In this document: piece after piece, positions 46,475 to 55,099 of the stretch | Layout: each line of letters starts with the position of its first letter | Numbering within the stretch: position 1 is the stretch's first letter | From: Gilvimarinus polysaccharolyticus | Lineage (GTDB): Bacteria; Pseudomonadota; Gammaproteobacteria; Pseudomonadales; Cellvibrionaceae | Length of the DNA stretch: 64,000 bases | Assembly: GCF_001187555.1 (NCBI RefSeq) | Contig: NZ_LFIJ01000002.1 | Span: 497,920-561,919 of the forward strand | Direction of reading: 5' to 3' | Program-made: the position numbers and the translations under genes | Notes under the pieces: generated by a model | Seen by the model: only the letters and a program-made list of their open reading frames with translations | What the model was told of the DNA's origin: nothing | The model's database searches: none

Positions 46475-47920
46475 ATGCATTTTGCAGTAATTGCACGGGT
46501 ATTGGGCGTTTTACTAATGATGTTTAGCATGACGTTGCTGCTACCCATCGTCGTTAGCTTATGGTTTAACGACCATAACTATATGACCTTTTTGTGGAGT
46601 TTTGCCTTTGCTTTCAGCGCTGGCATAGCTATTTGGCTGCCGGTGTATCGTTCCAAAGCCGATTTAGGTACTCGCGATGGCTTTTTGATTACCGCGCTCT
46701 TTTGGATCGTCCTTGCAACTTTCGGGGCGGTGCCATTGTTTTTTTCGAGCGGCTTAAACCTCTCTATTACCGATGCTTTTTTTGAATCAGTCTCGGGACT
46801 AACCACTACCGGAGCGACGGTTATTACTGGGCTCGATGCCCTGCCACCCTCTATTTTGTTTTACCGTCAACAACTGCAGTGGCTCGGAGGTATCGGTATT
46901 ATTGTTATCGCCGTGGCTATTTTACCTATGCTAGGTATTGGTGGGATGCAGCTATACCGCGCCGAGGCACCAGGGCCGGTGAAAGACAATAAGTTAACCC
47001 CTCGTATTACCGAGACCGCTAAAGCGTTATTTACCATGTATTTGGTGTTCACCCTAGCCTGTGCGATTGCCTATAAGGTTAGTGGCATGTCTTGGTTTGA
47101 TGCTATTTGCCACTCATTCTCTACCATCTCTAACGGTGGATTCTCGACCCACGATGCCAGCATGCTGCACTTCGACTCTCCCGCGATCTTAATGATCTGC
47201 TCGGTGTTTATGCTAATTGCAGGCGTTAACTTTGCATTGCACTTTTTCGTCTGGCGAGAAAAATCCATTAATCATTACCTTGCCGATGAAGAGTTAAAAT
47301 TTTACTTAACGTGGCTCGTTATCGGCTCTGTCATTACTATTGCTTATTTGGCCAGCTCTAAAACTTTTTCCCTGCACGACAGCTTTTATCTCGGCATTTT
47401 CAATTTTGTCTCGACAATGACAACCGCAGGGTTTGCTAACAATTTTTCTAGCTTTCCGAGTTTTTTGCCCTACTTAATCTTTCTATTTGCCTTTGTTGGC
47501 GGTTGTGCCAGCTCGACCGGCGGCGGCATGAAAAGTATTCGCGTGCTGTTGTTGTACAAACAAGGCATGCGAGAAATACACCGATTAATTCATCCCAACG
47601 CTGTCATCTCGGTTAAAGTGGGTAAAATTACTGTGCCAGACCGAGTCATAGAAGCGGTGTGGGGCTTTTTTGCAATGTACGTTGTATCATTTGCGGTTAT
47701 GTTTATCGCGCTAATGGCCACAGGGCTAGATTTACGTACCGCATTTTCGGCCGTGGGTGCCTGTATTACTAACCTAGGTCCGGGAATGGGCGAAGTCGCA
47801 GCACATTATGGTGATATCAACAGCCCCGCCAAATGGGTTCTGTGTTTTGCCATGCTGTTAGGTCGGCTAGAGGTTTTTACACTTTTAGTAATTTTAACTC
47901 CGGCATTCTGGCGGCGCTAA
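46475..47920 (+). CDS. trkH: Trk potassium uptake channel TrkH
   Basis: Inner-membrane K+ channel subunit. 481 residues with four pore repeats; filter segments visible as SVSGLTTTGATVI, FSTISNGGFSTHD, STMTTAGFANN and GACITNLGPGMGE. GGAG lies five bases before the ATG. It pairs with trkA upstream. Confidence 0.96.
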   Translation: MHFAVIARVLGVLLMMFSMTLLLPIVVSLWFNDHNYMTFLWSFAFAFSAGIAIWLPVYRSKADLGTRDGFLITALFWIVLATFGAVPLFFSSGLNLSITDAFFESVSGLTTTGATVITGLDALPPSILFYRQQLQWLGGIGIIVIAVAILPMLGIGGMQLYRAEAPGPVKDNKLTPRITETAKALFTMYLVFTLACAIAYKVSGMSWFDAICHSFSTISNGGFSTHDASMLHFDSPAILMICSVFMLIAGVNFALHFFVWREKSINHYLADEELKFYLTWLVIGSVITIAYLASSKTFSLHDSFYLGIFNFVSTMTTAGFANNFSSFPSFLPYLIFLFAFVGGCASSTGGGMKSIRVLLLYKQGMREIHRLIHPNAVISVKVGKITVPDRVIEAVWGFFAMYVVSFAVMFIALMATGLDLRTAFSAVGACITNLGPGMGEVAAHYGDINSPAKWVLCFAMLLGRLEVFTLLVILTPAFWRR

Positions 47921-47978
47921 CTCGCCATAAATTTTAGTCGCTATCCCCCTATCCATAACAACTCACGGACTATTGAGT

Positions 47979-48404
47979 ATGTCTGCTAAAAAAACATTAA
48001 TCGCCTTCTGGCTACTGCTGTGTTTATTCGGTTGCGACAAAACCACCCAAGCGGTCACCGTTAGTCCCAGCAATAACAACGCACTACAACAAGCCTGGCA
48101 ACAACAACGCAGTGATGTTCAAGTAAGAGGCAGCGGGATTGTTAGCCGAGTGCTTGCTGACGATACAAAAGGCTCACAGCACCAGCGGTTTATCTTAAAA
48201 ATTAACGAGCAACAAACTCTATTGGTTGCCCATAATATTGATCTAGCACCCCGTCTGCCCAACTTACGTCCAGGCGATTTAGTTGAGTTTTATGGTGAGT
48301 ACGAGTGGAACAATCGCGGCGGCGTTTTACACTGGACCCACAAAGACCCTAGAGGCAAGCACGCACACGGTTGGCTGCGCTACCAAGGGCAACAATACTG
48401 GTAG
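47979..48404 (+). CDS. DUF3465 family lipoprotein
   Basis: About 141 residues. An N-terminal hydrophobic segment ends in LFGC (lipobox-like, Cys near 18). The C-terminal domain matches DUF3465: HQRFILKI, LLVAHNIDLAPRLPNL, GDLVEFYGEYEWNNRGGVLH and WTHKDPRGKHAHGWLRYQG. It is probably an OB-like fold with many conserved His/Trp residues; the function is unknown. ATG 47979 is preferred over the in-frame TTG six bases before. Confidence 0.87.
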   Translation: MSAKKTLIAFWLLLCLFGCDKTTQAVTVSPSNNNALQQAWQQQRSDVQVRGSGIVSRVLADDTKGSQHQRFILKINEQQTLLVAHNIDLAPRLPNLRPGDLVEFYGEYEWNNRGGVLHWTHKDPRGKHAHGWLRYQGQQYW

Positions 48405-48459
48405 CGGCTAGCCCCGCGGATTAATTTGGCACAATAGTTGTAACCCTTATGCTAACCCG

Positions 48460-48482
48460 CCGTTATCGCTCATTGATAACGG
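48460..48482 (+). repeat. Hairpin before the DUF748 gene
   Basis: CCGTTATC (48460-48467) pairs with GATAACGG (48475-48482) around a seven-base loop, 24 bases before the next start codon. No T run follows, so its role (weak terminator or 5' UTR structure) is open. Confidence 0.45.
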
Positions 48483-48505
48483 CCCCATAACGGATTACAA
48501 CTAAC

Positions 48506-49633
48506 ATGCAGACATCTAACTTTTATCTAAAACCCTACCTAAAGTGGTTTAGCCTTGGCGTAATTACACTGCTGGCCACACTTTATATTCTTGCGCCGTT
48601 TATTATTAAGTACTATCTAAATCATCGTGTATTAAACAATATGGGTGCCTATAGCGGTCATATTAACGATGTCGACCTAAACATCATCGATGGTGAGTAT
48701 CAACTTAAACAGTTGGTTATTACGCGTGACAAGCAAAACACTCGAACTGAATTCTTTACCGTTGAAACCTTTGCCATTGCCTTAAGTTGGGAAGGGTTAC
48801 GCCACGGTGAAATTCTTACCCGTGTAAAATTGACAAAGCCTGAGCTAACATTTCTTGATGCCGATAAAAAAACCGATCAGCAAACTGGCAAAGGAACCAA
48901 CTGGCTAGGCGTGTTTGAGGAAATTTTACCGGTCACCTTGCATGAACTCATCATTCACGATGGGATCATTCGCTTTAAAAATTTAGACACAACGCCAAAA
49001 GTTGATCTCGCCCTTAAGGCTATCAATGCCAAACTGAGCAACCTTACCAACGTTAAAGATAGCTCGGGCCAACGCGTCGCTCACGCTACATTCGACGGCT
49101 TATTATTTGGCAACAGCAAGGTAAGCGCCAAAGCCGATTTCGACCCATTTAACTTTAATGACTTTGAGTTTGCCGCCGACGCCCATGACATTCGCCTGAA
49201 TCGTTTAAACGATTTCTCTCAGGCTTACGCCAATATAGATTTTAAATCTGGCCACGGACAAATATTTATTGAGCTAAGCGCCCAAGACCGCAATCTTAGT
49301 GGTTATGTAAAACCTTTATTTGAAGATATCAATATTGTCAGCTGGAAACAGGACGTAAGCCAACAACAAGACAATCCGTTGCAGTTATTATGGGAGGCAA
49401 GTTGGGGCGGATTAAGTGTTTTATTAACGAGCATCGACAGCGGTAAACTCGCCACCCAAATAGACATCAATGGCTCGCTAGAGCAAACCAGTATTAGCTC
49501 TTGGCAGGCGCTGTTTGGAGTGCTGCACAATGCTTTTATCGATGCGCTAGCACCGCACTATGAAAAGCTCACACCGCTTACTCAAAAAAGCTGGCGTGCT
49601 GATGAGCTGCCTGCGCTAAATCGCAACAGTTAA
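48506..49633 (+). CDS. DUF748 / AsmA-like membrane-anchored protein
   Basis: 375 residues: one N-terminal membrane helix (about 15-38), then a periplasmic beta-rich domain of the DUF748/AsmA type (ILTRVKLTKPELTF, LHELIIHDGIIRFKNLDTTP, DGLLFGNSKVSAKADFDPF). AsmA-like proteins are thought to move phospholipids between the membranes, but for short DUF748 proteins the role is unproven. It is considerably shorter than the usual DUF748 proteins of around 1000 residues. Confidence 0.8.
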   Translation: MQTSNFYLKPYLKWFSLGVITLLATLYILAPFIIKYYLNHRVLNNMGAYSGHINDVDLNIIDGEYQLKQLVITRDKQNTRTEFFTVETFAIALSWEGLRHGEILTRVKLTKPELTFLDADKKTDQQTGKGTNWLGVFEEILPVTLHELIIHDGIIRFKNLDTTPKVDLALKAINAKLSNLTNVKDSSGQRVAHATFDGLLFGNSKVSAKADFDPFNFNDFEFAADAHDIRLNRLNDFSQAYANIDFKSGHGQIFIELSAQDRNLSGYVKPLFEDINIVSWKQDVSQQQDNPLQLLWEASWGGLSVLLTSIDSGKLATQIDINGSLEQTSISSWQALFGVLHNAFIDALAPHYEKLTPLTQKSWRADELPALNRNS

Positions 49634-49653
49634 TCGACGCAAGATATATACGA

Positions 49654-50610
49654 TTAAAGTAGAGTTTCTGCCGCAAACCGCTGTTTGACATAATTCACCC
49701 GACTTAGAGCATCGGGGTAGTGTTTTTCTTTTAAAGTTTCGACGTGCCGTAAGCGCGGTAATAACCCGCGCCCGTTAGCCACCTGAATAGCCAGACCAGG
49801 GCGTGCGTTTAACTCTAGAAGCTCTGGCCCACGGTTGGCATCTAACACTAAGTCGGCACCAATATAACCGAGCCCGGTCATCTCGTAGCAACGCGCCGCC
49901 AGCAGTAACATGCCGTGCCAATCTTCAATATTGATATCACTTAAAGGGCGCTTAGTATCGGGGTGCTCAAAAATTTGGCGACCAAACTGCACCGCATTTA
50001 AACTGCGCCCTGTGGCCAAGTCTAACCCAACCCCTACCGCGCCCTGATGCAAGTTTGCCTTGCCATCGGAGGCGTGAGTCGCCAAGCGCAACATCGCCAT
50101 AACCGGAAAGCCTCGGAACACGACAATCCGAATATCCGGTACACCCTCAAACGAAAAACCATCAAAGCAAGTATCAAACTCGATTAAGTCCTCGATCAAA
50201 ACTTCATCGTTAGAGCCCCCCAACGAGTACAGCCCTGCCAAGGTATTGCTCAAATGACGACGAATATCCGCCAAGGTAATCACAACACCCGAGGATTTTA
50301 CGAAATCATCGCCATCGCGACCGGTGATAACCCAAATGCCTTTGCCACCCGAGCCTTTGGCAGGCTTGATAGCAAAACCGTTCAGGTCTTTTAATAAATC
50401 ACCCACCTGGGCTATTTGGTGCTGCTCACGAATCGTAAAGCGTAATTGCGGTGTCGCCAACTGGTACTCTTCAGCCAGCAATTTAGTTTTTAATTTATTG
50501 TCTACCAGCGGGTATAAACGTCGATCATTATAGCGACCAATAAAGTCGCGATTGCGACAGTTCATGCCCAGCATACCTAGGCTTTTAAGTTTAAATGGAC
50601 TAATTAGCAT
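49654..50610 (-). CDS. RimK-related ATP-grasp ligase (alpha-L-glutamate ligase-like)
   Basis: 318-residue ATP-grasp enzyme expected to form peptide bonds between an amino acid and an unknown acceptor. Motifs: NRDFIGRYNDRRLYPLVDNK, KPAKGSGGKGIWVI (ATP-binding loop), and ELNARPGLAIQVANGRGL (Mg2+-binding). It belongs to the RimK-related family found with an inactive transglutaminase membrane protein, and here that gene lies directly upstream, overlapping by 11 bases. The substrate is not known to me. Confidence 0.9.
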   Translation of the reverse strand: MLISPFKLKSLGMLGMNCRNRDFIGRYNDRRLYPLVDNKLKTKLLAEEYQLATPQLRFTIREQHQIAQVGDLLKDLNGFAIKPAKGSGGKGIWVITGRDGDDFVKSSGVVITLADIRRHLSNTLAGLYSLGGSNDEVLIEDLIEFDTCFDGFSFEGVPDIRIVVFRGFPVMAMLRLATHASDGKANLHQGAVGVGLDLATGRSLNAVQFGRQIFEHPDTKRPLSDINIEDWHGMLLLAARCYEMTGLGYIGADLVLDANRGPELLELNARPGLAIQVANGRGLLPRLRHVETLKEKHYPDALSRVNYVKQRFAAETLL

Positions 50611-52144
50611 CAGTTTTGGACCGCATAGATTGAAAGCGATACAGCTCAGACAGCTTGTAGCCGGTGTATTGACCCATCACTAAGATTAACGCCAGAATAA
50701 CTAAATTAAGCTCAGGAAAGTTAAAGCTTAAGTGGTTAATCACGTCGATGCTCATTAACAAATACGCCAGAACCGCCACCAATAAACTACCGCCGCCTTG
50801 GGTAATCACCTCGCGTACTCCTTCCTCTTCCCATAAAATACTCATGCGCTCGATTGTCCAAGCAATAATAATCATAGGGAAAAAGGTAATTGTAATGCCG
50901 GCATTAAAACCAAGCCGATACCCTACCAGCGACAACACACTGATGAGAAAAATAACCAACACAATCAATGCGGCAATACGAGCCACCAGCAATAAATTTA
51001 AATACGATAAATAACTGCGCAGCAATAACCCCAAGCCAACAATTAATATAAAACTAATCAAGCCGGGCACTAACGAGGTTTGCAAAAAAGCCAATGAAAT
51101 CAAAATAGGCATAAACGTACCGGCAGTTTGCAGACCAACCACCACACGCATAAAAACAACCACCAATGCACCCAGCGGCAACAAGAACAACAACTTAAAC
51201 ATGCCTTGGTCTTCGATAGGCAAACTGTAAACACCCAACAAGTTAAATATGTTGTCGCTAAATTGTGTGTTTGACAAAGCCATGGCAGGTACTGTTTGGC
51301 GGATCATGGAAAAACTCAAACGCGAGTTTTCACCACCAATCACATCCAGCTGAGCCGCTTCACCGCGCGACCATAATAAAAGGTTTTCGGGCAGTCCTTG
51401 CTCACCGGTAGTGGCATTTATCACAACCCAACCGTCTTCTGTATTAACTTCAACCATAGGGGTTAAACTTTGCCGGCGCCTTGCGTCCTCTAAATACAAA
51501 CCCATAACGCTACGCGCTGCCACCCCCGACTGGTTGAGCAGATTAACCAACAACTCAGCTCGATTAGGTTCGGCCGCGAGTAACAGCTCGGCGTTTTGAT
51601 CAGACGAATCGGTATTGAGTTGTTTTAATATTTCCCGCGCGGTACTGGCCGGCGTGCTTGAGCGGGCACGAGCGCCGCGCAATAATTCGCGCGCCGCCGT
51701 CGCTTGTGGTTCGCTCCAAAAAATGTCGCTACTTGTCACGCTGCTATCATCGGTCACACCATCATCACTAACATTCCGCTGCGCTGCGCTGCGTGTTACC
51801 GGTAAATACTGTGCGTTGTAATATAATGTTTGATAGCCCGTCGCGGTGCGGCGAGTCCATTCGGCACGGCGGTTGTTATTGTCATCAAGTACTGCAAAAC
51901 CATAACCCGATGATGCCGCTTGCTCACGAATCAAACGAAATCCTGGCGTGTGATCAGGTAAATCTACCCGCACGGTTGTTTCATTGCCTTGGGCATAAAA
52001 GTCAATGCGCGCCTCGACTAGCCATACCGGCTTTTGCTCACCCGGCATCAACGGAACATCGGTTTCTATATGACGCAGCCAAGCCGTGCCAAAACCAACC
52101 ACAAGTAAAGCCAGGATCATTAAGTAAAAAGGTAAGCGTTGCAT
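50600..52144 (-). CDS. Inactive transglutaminase fused to seven membrane helices
   Basis: 514 residues: an N-terminal membrane helix (about 7-22), a periplasmic transglutaminase-like domain (about 30-300) that lacks the cysteine protease triad in a recognisable form, and a C-terminal block of about seven helices (QTAGTFMPILISLAFLQTSL, ILIVGLGLLLRSYL and following). Presumed scaffold for the ligase and protease encoded on either side. Overlaps the ligase gene; starts two bases after the protease gene ends. Confidence 0.88.
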   Translation of the reverse strand: MQRLPFYLMILALLVVGFGTAWLRHIETDVPLMPGEQKPVWLVEARIDFYAQGNETTVRVDLPDHTPGFRLIREQAASSGYGFAVLDDNNNRRAEWTRRTATGYQTLYYNAQYLPVTRSAAQRNVSDDGVTDDSSVTSSDIFWSEPQATAARELLRGARARSSTPASTAREILKQLNTDSSDQNAELLLAAEPNRAELLVNLLNQSGVAARSVMGLYLEDARRRQSLTPMVEVNTEDGWVVINATTGEQGLPENLLLWSRGEAAQLDVIGGENSRLSFSMIRQTVPAMALSNTQFSDNIFNLLGVYSLPIEDQGMFKLLFLLPLGALVVVFMRVVVGLQTAGTFMPILISLAFLQTSLVPGLISFILIVGLGLLLRSYLSYLNLLLVARIAALIVLVIFLISVLSLVGYRLGFNAGITITFFPMIIIAWTIERMSILWEEEGVREVITQGGGSLLVAVLAYLLMSIDVINHLSFNFPELNLVILALILVMGQYTGYKLSELYRFQSMRSKTDAN

Positions 52145-52146
52145 TG

Positions 52147-52890
52147 TTAGAGTGCCTCGCTTGAGACGGCAGGAGCAGGCGCCACATTATCGCGACTAAC
52201 ATCAACAATCATCACATCGCGTAACGAAAGTCTGCCAAGCAACACAGGGTATTCATTTGCACTGCGGTCGGCCAAAATAAACTCACCTTGCTGTGATACA
52301 CGCCCCAGCGTAAAACGCATGTTAATGACTGGACGTTTTTTACCTTCGCCTGTGCGGGTAGGCAAGCTCGCCATACGCGTTAATTTACGCTCTACTTCTT
52401 GTGGTTCGCCGCTGTTAGCTTGTACCACAAAACGCACCCAAGCTTCGCTGTTGCGCTCAAAAGTCTGAATCTCACGGGCATCTAGTACCGCGGTGGCAAT
52501 ACCAGTATCAATACGTGCCGCAAGGGTCATGCCGATACCATCAAATCGTACTTGCTCGACCGCACCCACCAATTGTTTTGAGACCGCATCTTGATTTTCG
52601 CCGCCAGCAACCACGGGCGGACTGGCAATATAAGTCACCTCGGGGCAAGTTAACGGCTCGGTTACTGGTGCCTCAACCTGGCCTAATGCTAATTGTTGTA
52701 AAACTTCATCGACGCTTTGCAACAGCTGTTGTTGTTGCTCTTGTGCCTGCAAACCATTTAACTCTACTGCGGCGGCACACTGATCTAGTGCATCAAGTTG
52801 CGCCGTTTTTACAACACGATAATCACTGGCGCAAGCCGTGCAAAACAGGGCTATTAAACTCAATACGGTGATCGGTAAACGTCGATACAT
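52147..52890 (-). CDS. Retropepsin-like protease of the RimB/PF05618 family, probable lipoprotein
   Basis: 247 residues. A short hydrophobic leader ends in CTAC, a slightly unusual lipobox; a glutamine-rich coiled stretch follows (about 48-70). The C-terminal domain (about 100-235) has the aspartic-protease-like core RIDTGIATAVLDAREI, RPVINMRFTLG and ANEYPVLLGRLSLRD. The family consensus after DTG is usually TSSL-like; here it is ATAVL, so the active-site neighbourhood is divergent. First gene of the three-gene operon with the transglutaminase/membrane protein and the ATP-grasp ligase. Confidence 0.85.
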   Translation of the reverse strand: MYRRLPITVLSLIALFCTACASDYRVVKTAQLDALDQCAAAVELNGLQAQEQQQQLLQSVDEVLQQLALGQVEAPVTEPLTCPEVTYIASPPVVAGGENQDAVSKQLVGAVEQVRFDGIGMTLAARIDTGIATAVLDAREIQTFERNSEAWVRFVVQANSGEPQEVERKLTRMASLPTRTGEGKKRPVINMRFTLGRVSQQGEFILADRSANEYPVLLGRLSLRDVMIVDVSRDNVAPAPAVSSEAL

Positions 52891-53004
52891 TTTTTTAACC
52901 TGTGCTATTTAAAACGAGTTTCCCACTGCTATCAAACGCTTGGTAATATTAACTTTTGTTAACAACTGGAGTGGTAAAATGTTAGAAAATCACTAGAGTA
53001 CTTT

Positions 53005-53889
53005 CTAGTAGGGCTCTACTTGCTCACGGCCTTTGAATCTTTTGTACTCCCATTGGTATTGTGCTGGCGCGGTTGCGACGGCACGGGCGATGGTGCGATT
53101 CATCGCCGCCACCGACTCATAAGTATCATCACTGTAAATACTATCGTCGCAGCGACTTATCACCACTTCAAAACCACCCTTAACTCTAAGAACGTAAGTC
53201 AGTAATACTTCACATTCAGTGCGCTGTATCAGCTTATGTACCAAGGTCATGGTAAGCGCCGGTTCACCGCAAAAAGGGACCTCAATACCGCCATTTCCGG
53301 CATCGGGAACTTGATCGGGCAAGATGCCCGCTATCTGGCCAGCTCGCAGCGCCTTAGTGAGAGCCGCGACGCCGCGTCGGTTAGTCGCAGCTAATTGTGT
53401 ATCGGGCCGCCGCCTAGCATGCTGAATGTATTCGTCCAGTGCCTTGTCTTTGGGGGGCTGATATAACGCAATTAAAGGCGAGTGCAACGTTAATAGTGCC
53501 GGCAAGACTTCCCAGTCACCTAAATGTGGGGTCAAGACAATAACCCCTCGGCGTTTGGCCAGCGCGGCACTGAGTAGATCACTGCCGTGTACCGTTTTAA
53601 TCTTTTTCTGTAGCCAGGCATTTGAGCGGCGCCACACAACGGGAATTTCGGCGGCTAAACGACCGGATTCCAGCAAGCTCTGACGCGCCAGTTTACGACG
53701 CTCGGCAGCACTCATACCCGTATAACAAAGCGCCAAATTGGTCTTGGTAACGCGGGCCGCTCGCGAACCGGCACACCACATAAGCCAACCAACCCCAGTA
53801 CCCAAGACTTGGGCCACGGCAAGCGGCAGGTTACCCAGCAGCTTTAACAGCATTAATATTATGGCGTCTTTCAAGTGCCGTAACCTCAC
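53005..53889 (-). CDS. Lipid A-type acyltransferase (LpxL/HtrB family)
   Basis: 294-residue inner-membrane enzyme transferring a secondary acyl chain to Kdo-lipid A or a related acceptor. The catalytic HX4D/E motif is TPHLGDWEVL. Other family segments are GRLAAEIPVVWRR, LYQPPKDKALDEYI, GILPDQVPDAGNGG and QYQWEYKRFKGRE. It may be LpxL or a paralogue; the acyl donor cannot be read from sequence. It is monocistronic and divergent from glyQ. Confidence 0.92.
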   Translation of the reverse strand: MRLRHLKDAIILMLLKLLGNLPLAVAQVLGTGVGWLMWCAGSRAARVTKTNLALCYTGMSAAERRKLARQSLLESGRLAAEIPVVWRRSNAWLQKKIKTVHGSDLLSAALAKRRGVIVLTPHLGDWEVLPALLTLHSPLIALYQPPKDKALDEYIQHARRRPDTQLAATNRRGVAALTKALRAGQIAGILPDQVPDAGNGGIEVPFCGEPALTMTLVHKLIQRTECEVLLTYVLRVKGGFEVVISRCDDSIYSDDTYESVAAMNRTIARAVATAPAQYQWEYKRFKGREQVEPY

Positions 53890-54150
53890 AGCGATTAAAA
53901 ATCGTGGTGAAGCTTACCGGAAACTGAGTAAAAACGAAAAGCGTTCAAGCCCATATCAACGCATAATCGGCCACTTTAACCACCTATTTACCCCTAATAG
54001 CGCACGCTTTGCCGCTGCACCATACCAATAGGCCAATACTGACGCTATAATTCGCCCCTTTGCGTGAGCAATCCATCTTTATGGCCTAATGCCCATCGAG
54101 ATTATCGCCGCAACACACGAGCCACATGCACTTGCCCGGAGGCATAACAC

Positions 54151-55098
54151 GTGTCCGAACGACCAAAAGCTGATGTTAGTACGTTTCAGGGGCTGATCCT
54201 CGCCCTACAAGAATATTGGGCCCGCCAGGGTTGCGTAGTTCTGCAACCTTTGGATATGGAGGTAGGCGCGGGGACGTTTCACCCGGCAACCTTTTTGCGC
54301 GCCATTGGTCCCGAGACCTGGAACAGCGCCTACGTTCAACCCTGCCGCCGTCCAACCGATGGCCGCTACGGTGAAAACCCCAACCGCTTGCAGCACTATT
54401 ATCAATTTCAGGTAGTGCTCAAGCCATCGCCAGACAACATTCAAGAGTTGTATTTAGAATCGCTGCGTGAATTGGGCATCGACACCAGTATTCACGATGT
54501 GCGCTTTGTTGAAGACAACTGGGAATCACCCACTCTGGGCGCTTGGGGTTTAGGCTGGGAAGTCTGGCTCAACGGTATGGAAGTGACTCAGTTCACCTAT
54601 TTCCAGCAGGTTGGCGGTATCGAATGCTATCCGGTCACCGGCGAGATCACCTACGGGCTTGAGCGTATCGCTATGTATCTGCAAGGCGTCGACTCAATTT
54701 TTGATCTGACTTGGACTATCAGCCCAGACGGCACCAAAGTCACCTACGGCGATGTGTTTCATCAAAATGAAGTCGAAATGTCGGCCTATAATTTTGAACA
54801 CGCCGATGTTGAGTTTTTGTTTCAGACCTTTGATGTCTGCGAGCGCGAGAGCCAGCGCCTAGTCGAAGCCGGCCTCGCCCTGCCTGCCTATGAAATGGTG
54901 ATGAAGGCCTCACACGCCTTTAACTTATTAGACGCTCGCCACGCGATATCAGTCACCGAGCGCCAGCGCTTTATCTTGCGGGTTCGCACGTTGGCACGCG
55001 CCGTGGCTCAAGCTTACTTTGACGCCCGTAAAAACCTAGGCTTTCCGCTCGCATCGGCCGCATTGCGCGCCGAACTGTTAGCCCAGGAGGAGAAATAA
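54151..55098 (+). CDS. glyQ: Glycyl-tRNA synthetase alpha subunit
   Basis: Catalytic subunit of the bacterial alpha2beta2 GlyRS. 315 residues; motifs [22 protein letters not shown] reduced here to its core [31 protein letters not shown] as [19 protein letters not shown], and [21 protein letters not shown] as [17 protein letters not shown]. The start is GTG with GGAGG eight bases upstream. glyS follows after one base. Confidence 0.97.
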   Translation: MSERPKADVSTFQGLILALQEYWARQGCVVLQPLDMEVGAGTFHPATFLRAIGPETWNSAYVQPCRRPTDGRYGENPNRLQHYYQFQVVLKPSPDNIQELYLESLRELGIDTSIHDVRFVEDNWESPTLGAWGLGWEVWLNGMEVTQFTYFQQVGGIECYPVTGEITYGLERIAMYLQGVDSIFDLTWTISPDGTKVTYGDVFHQNEVEMSAYNFEHADVEFLFQTFDVCERESQRLVEAGLALPAYEMVMKASHAFNLLDARHAISVTERQRFILRVRTLARAVAQAYFDARKNLGFPLASAALRAELLAQEEK

Positions 55099-55099
55099 C

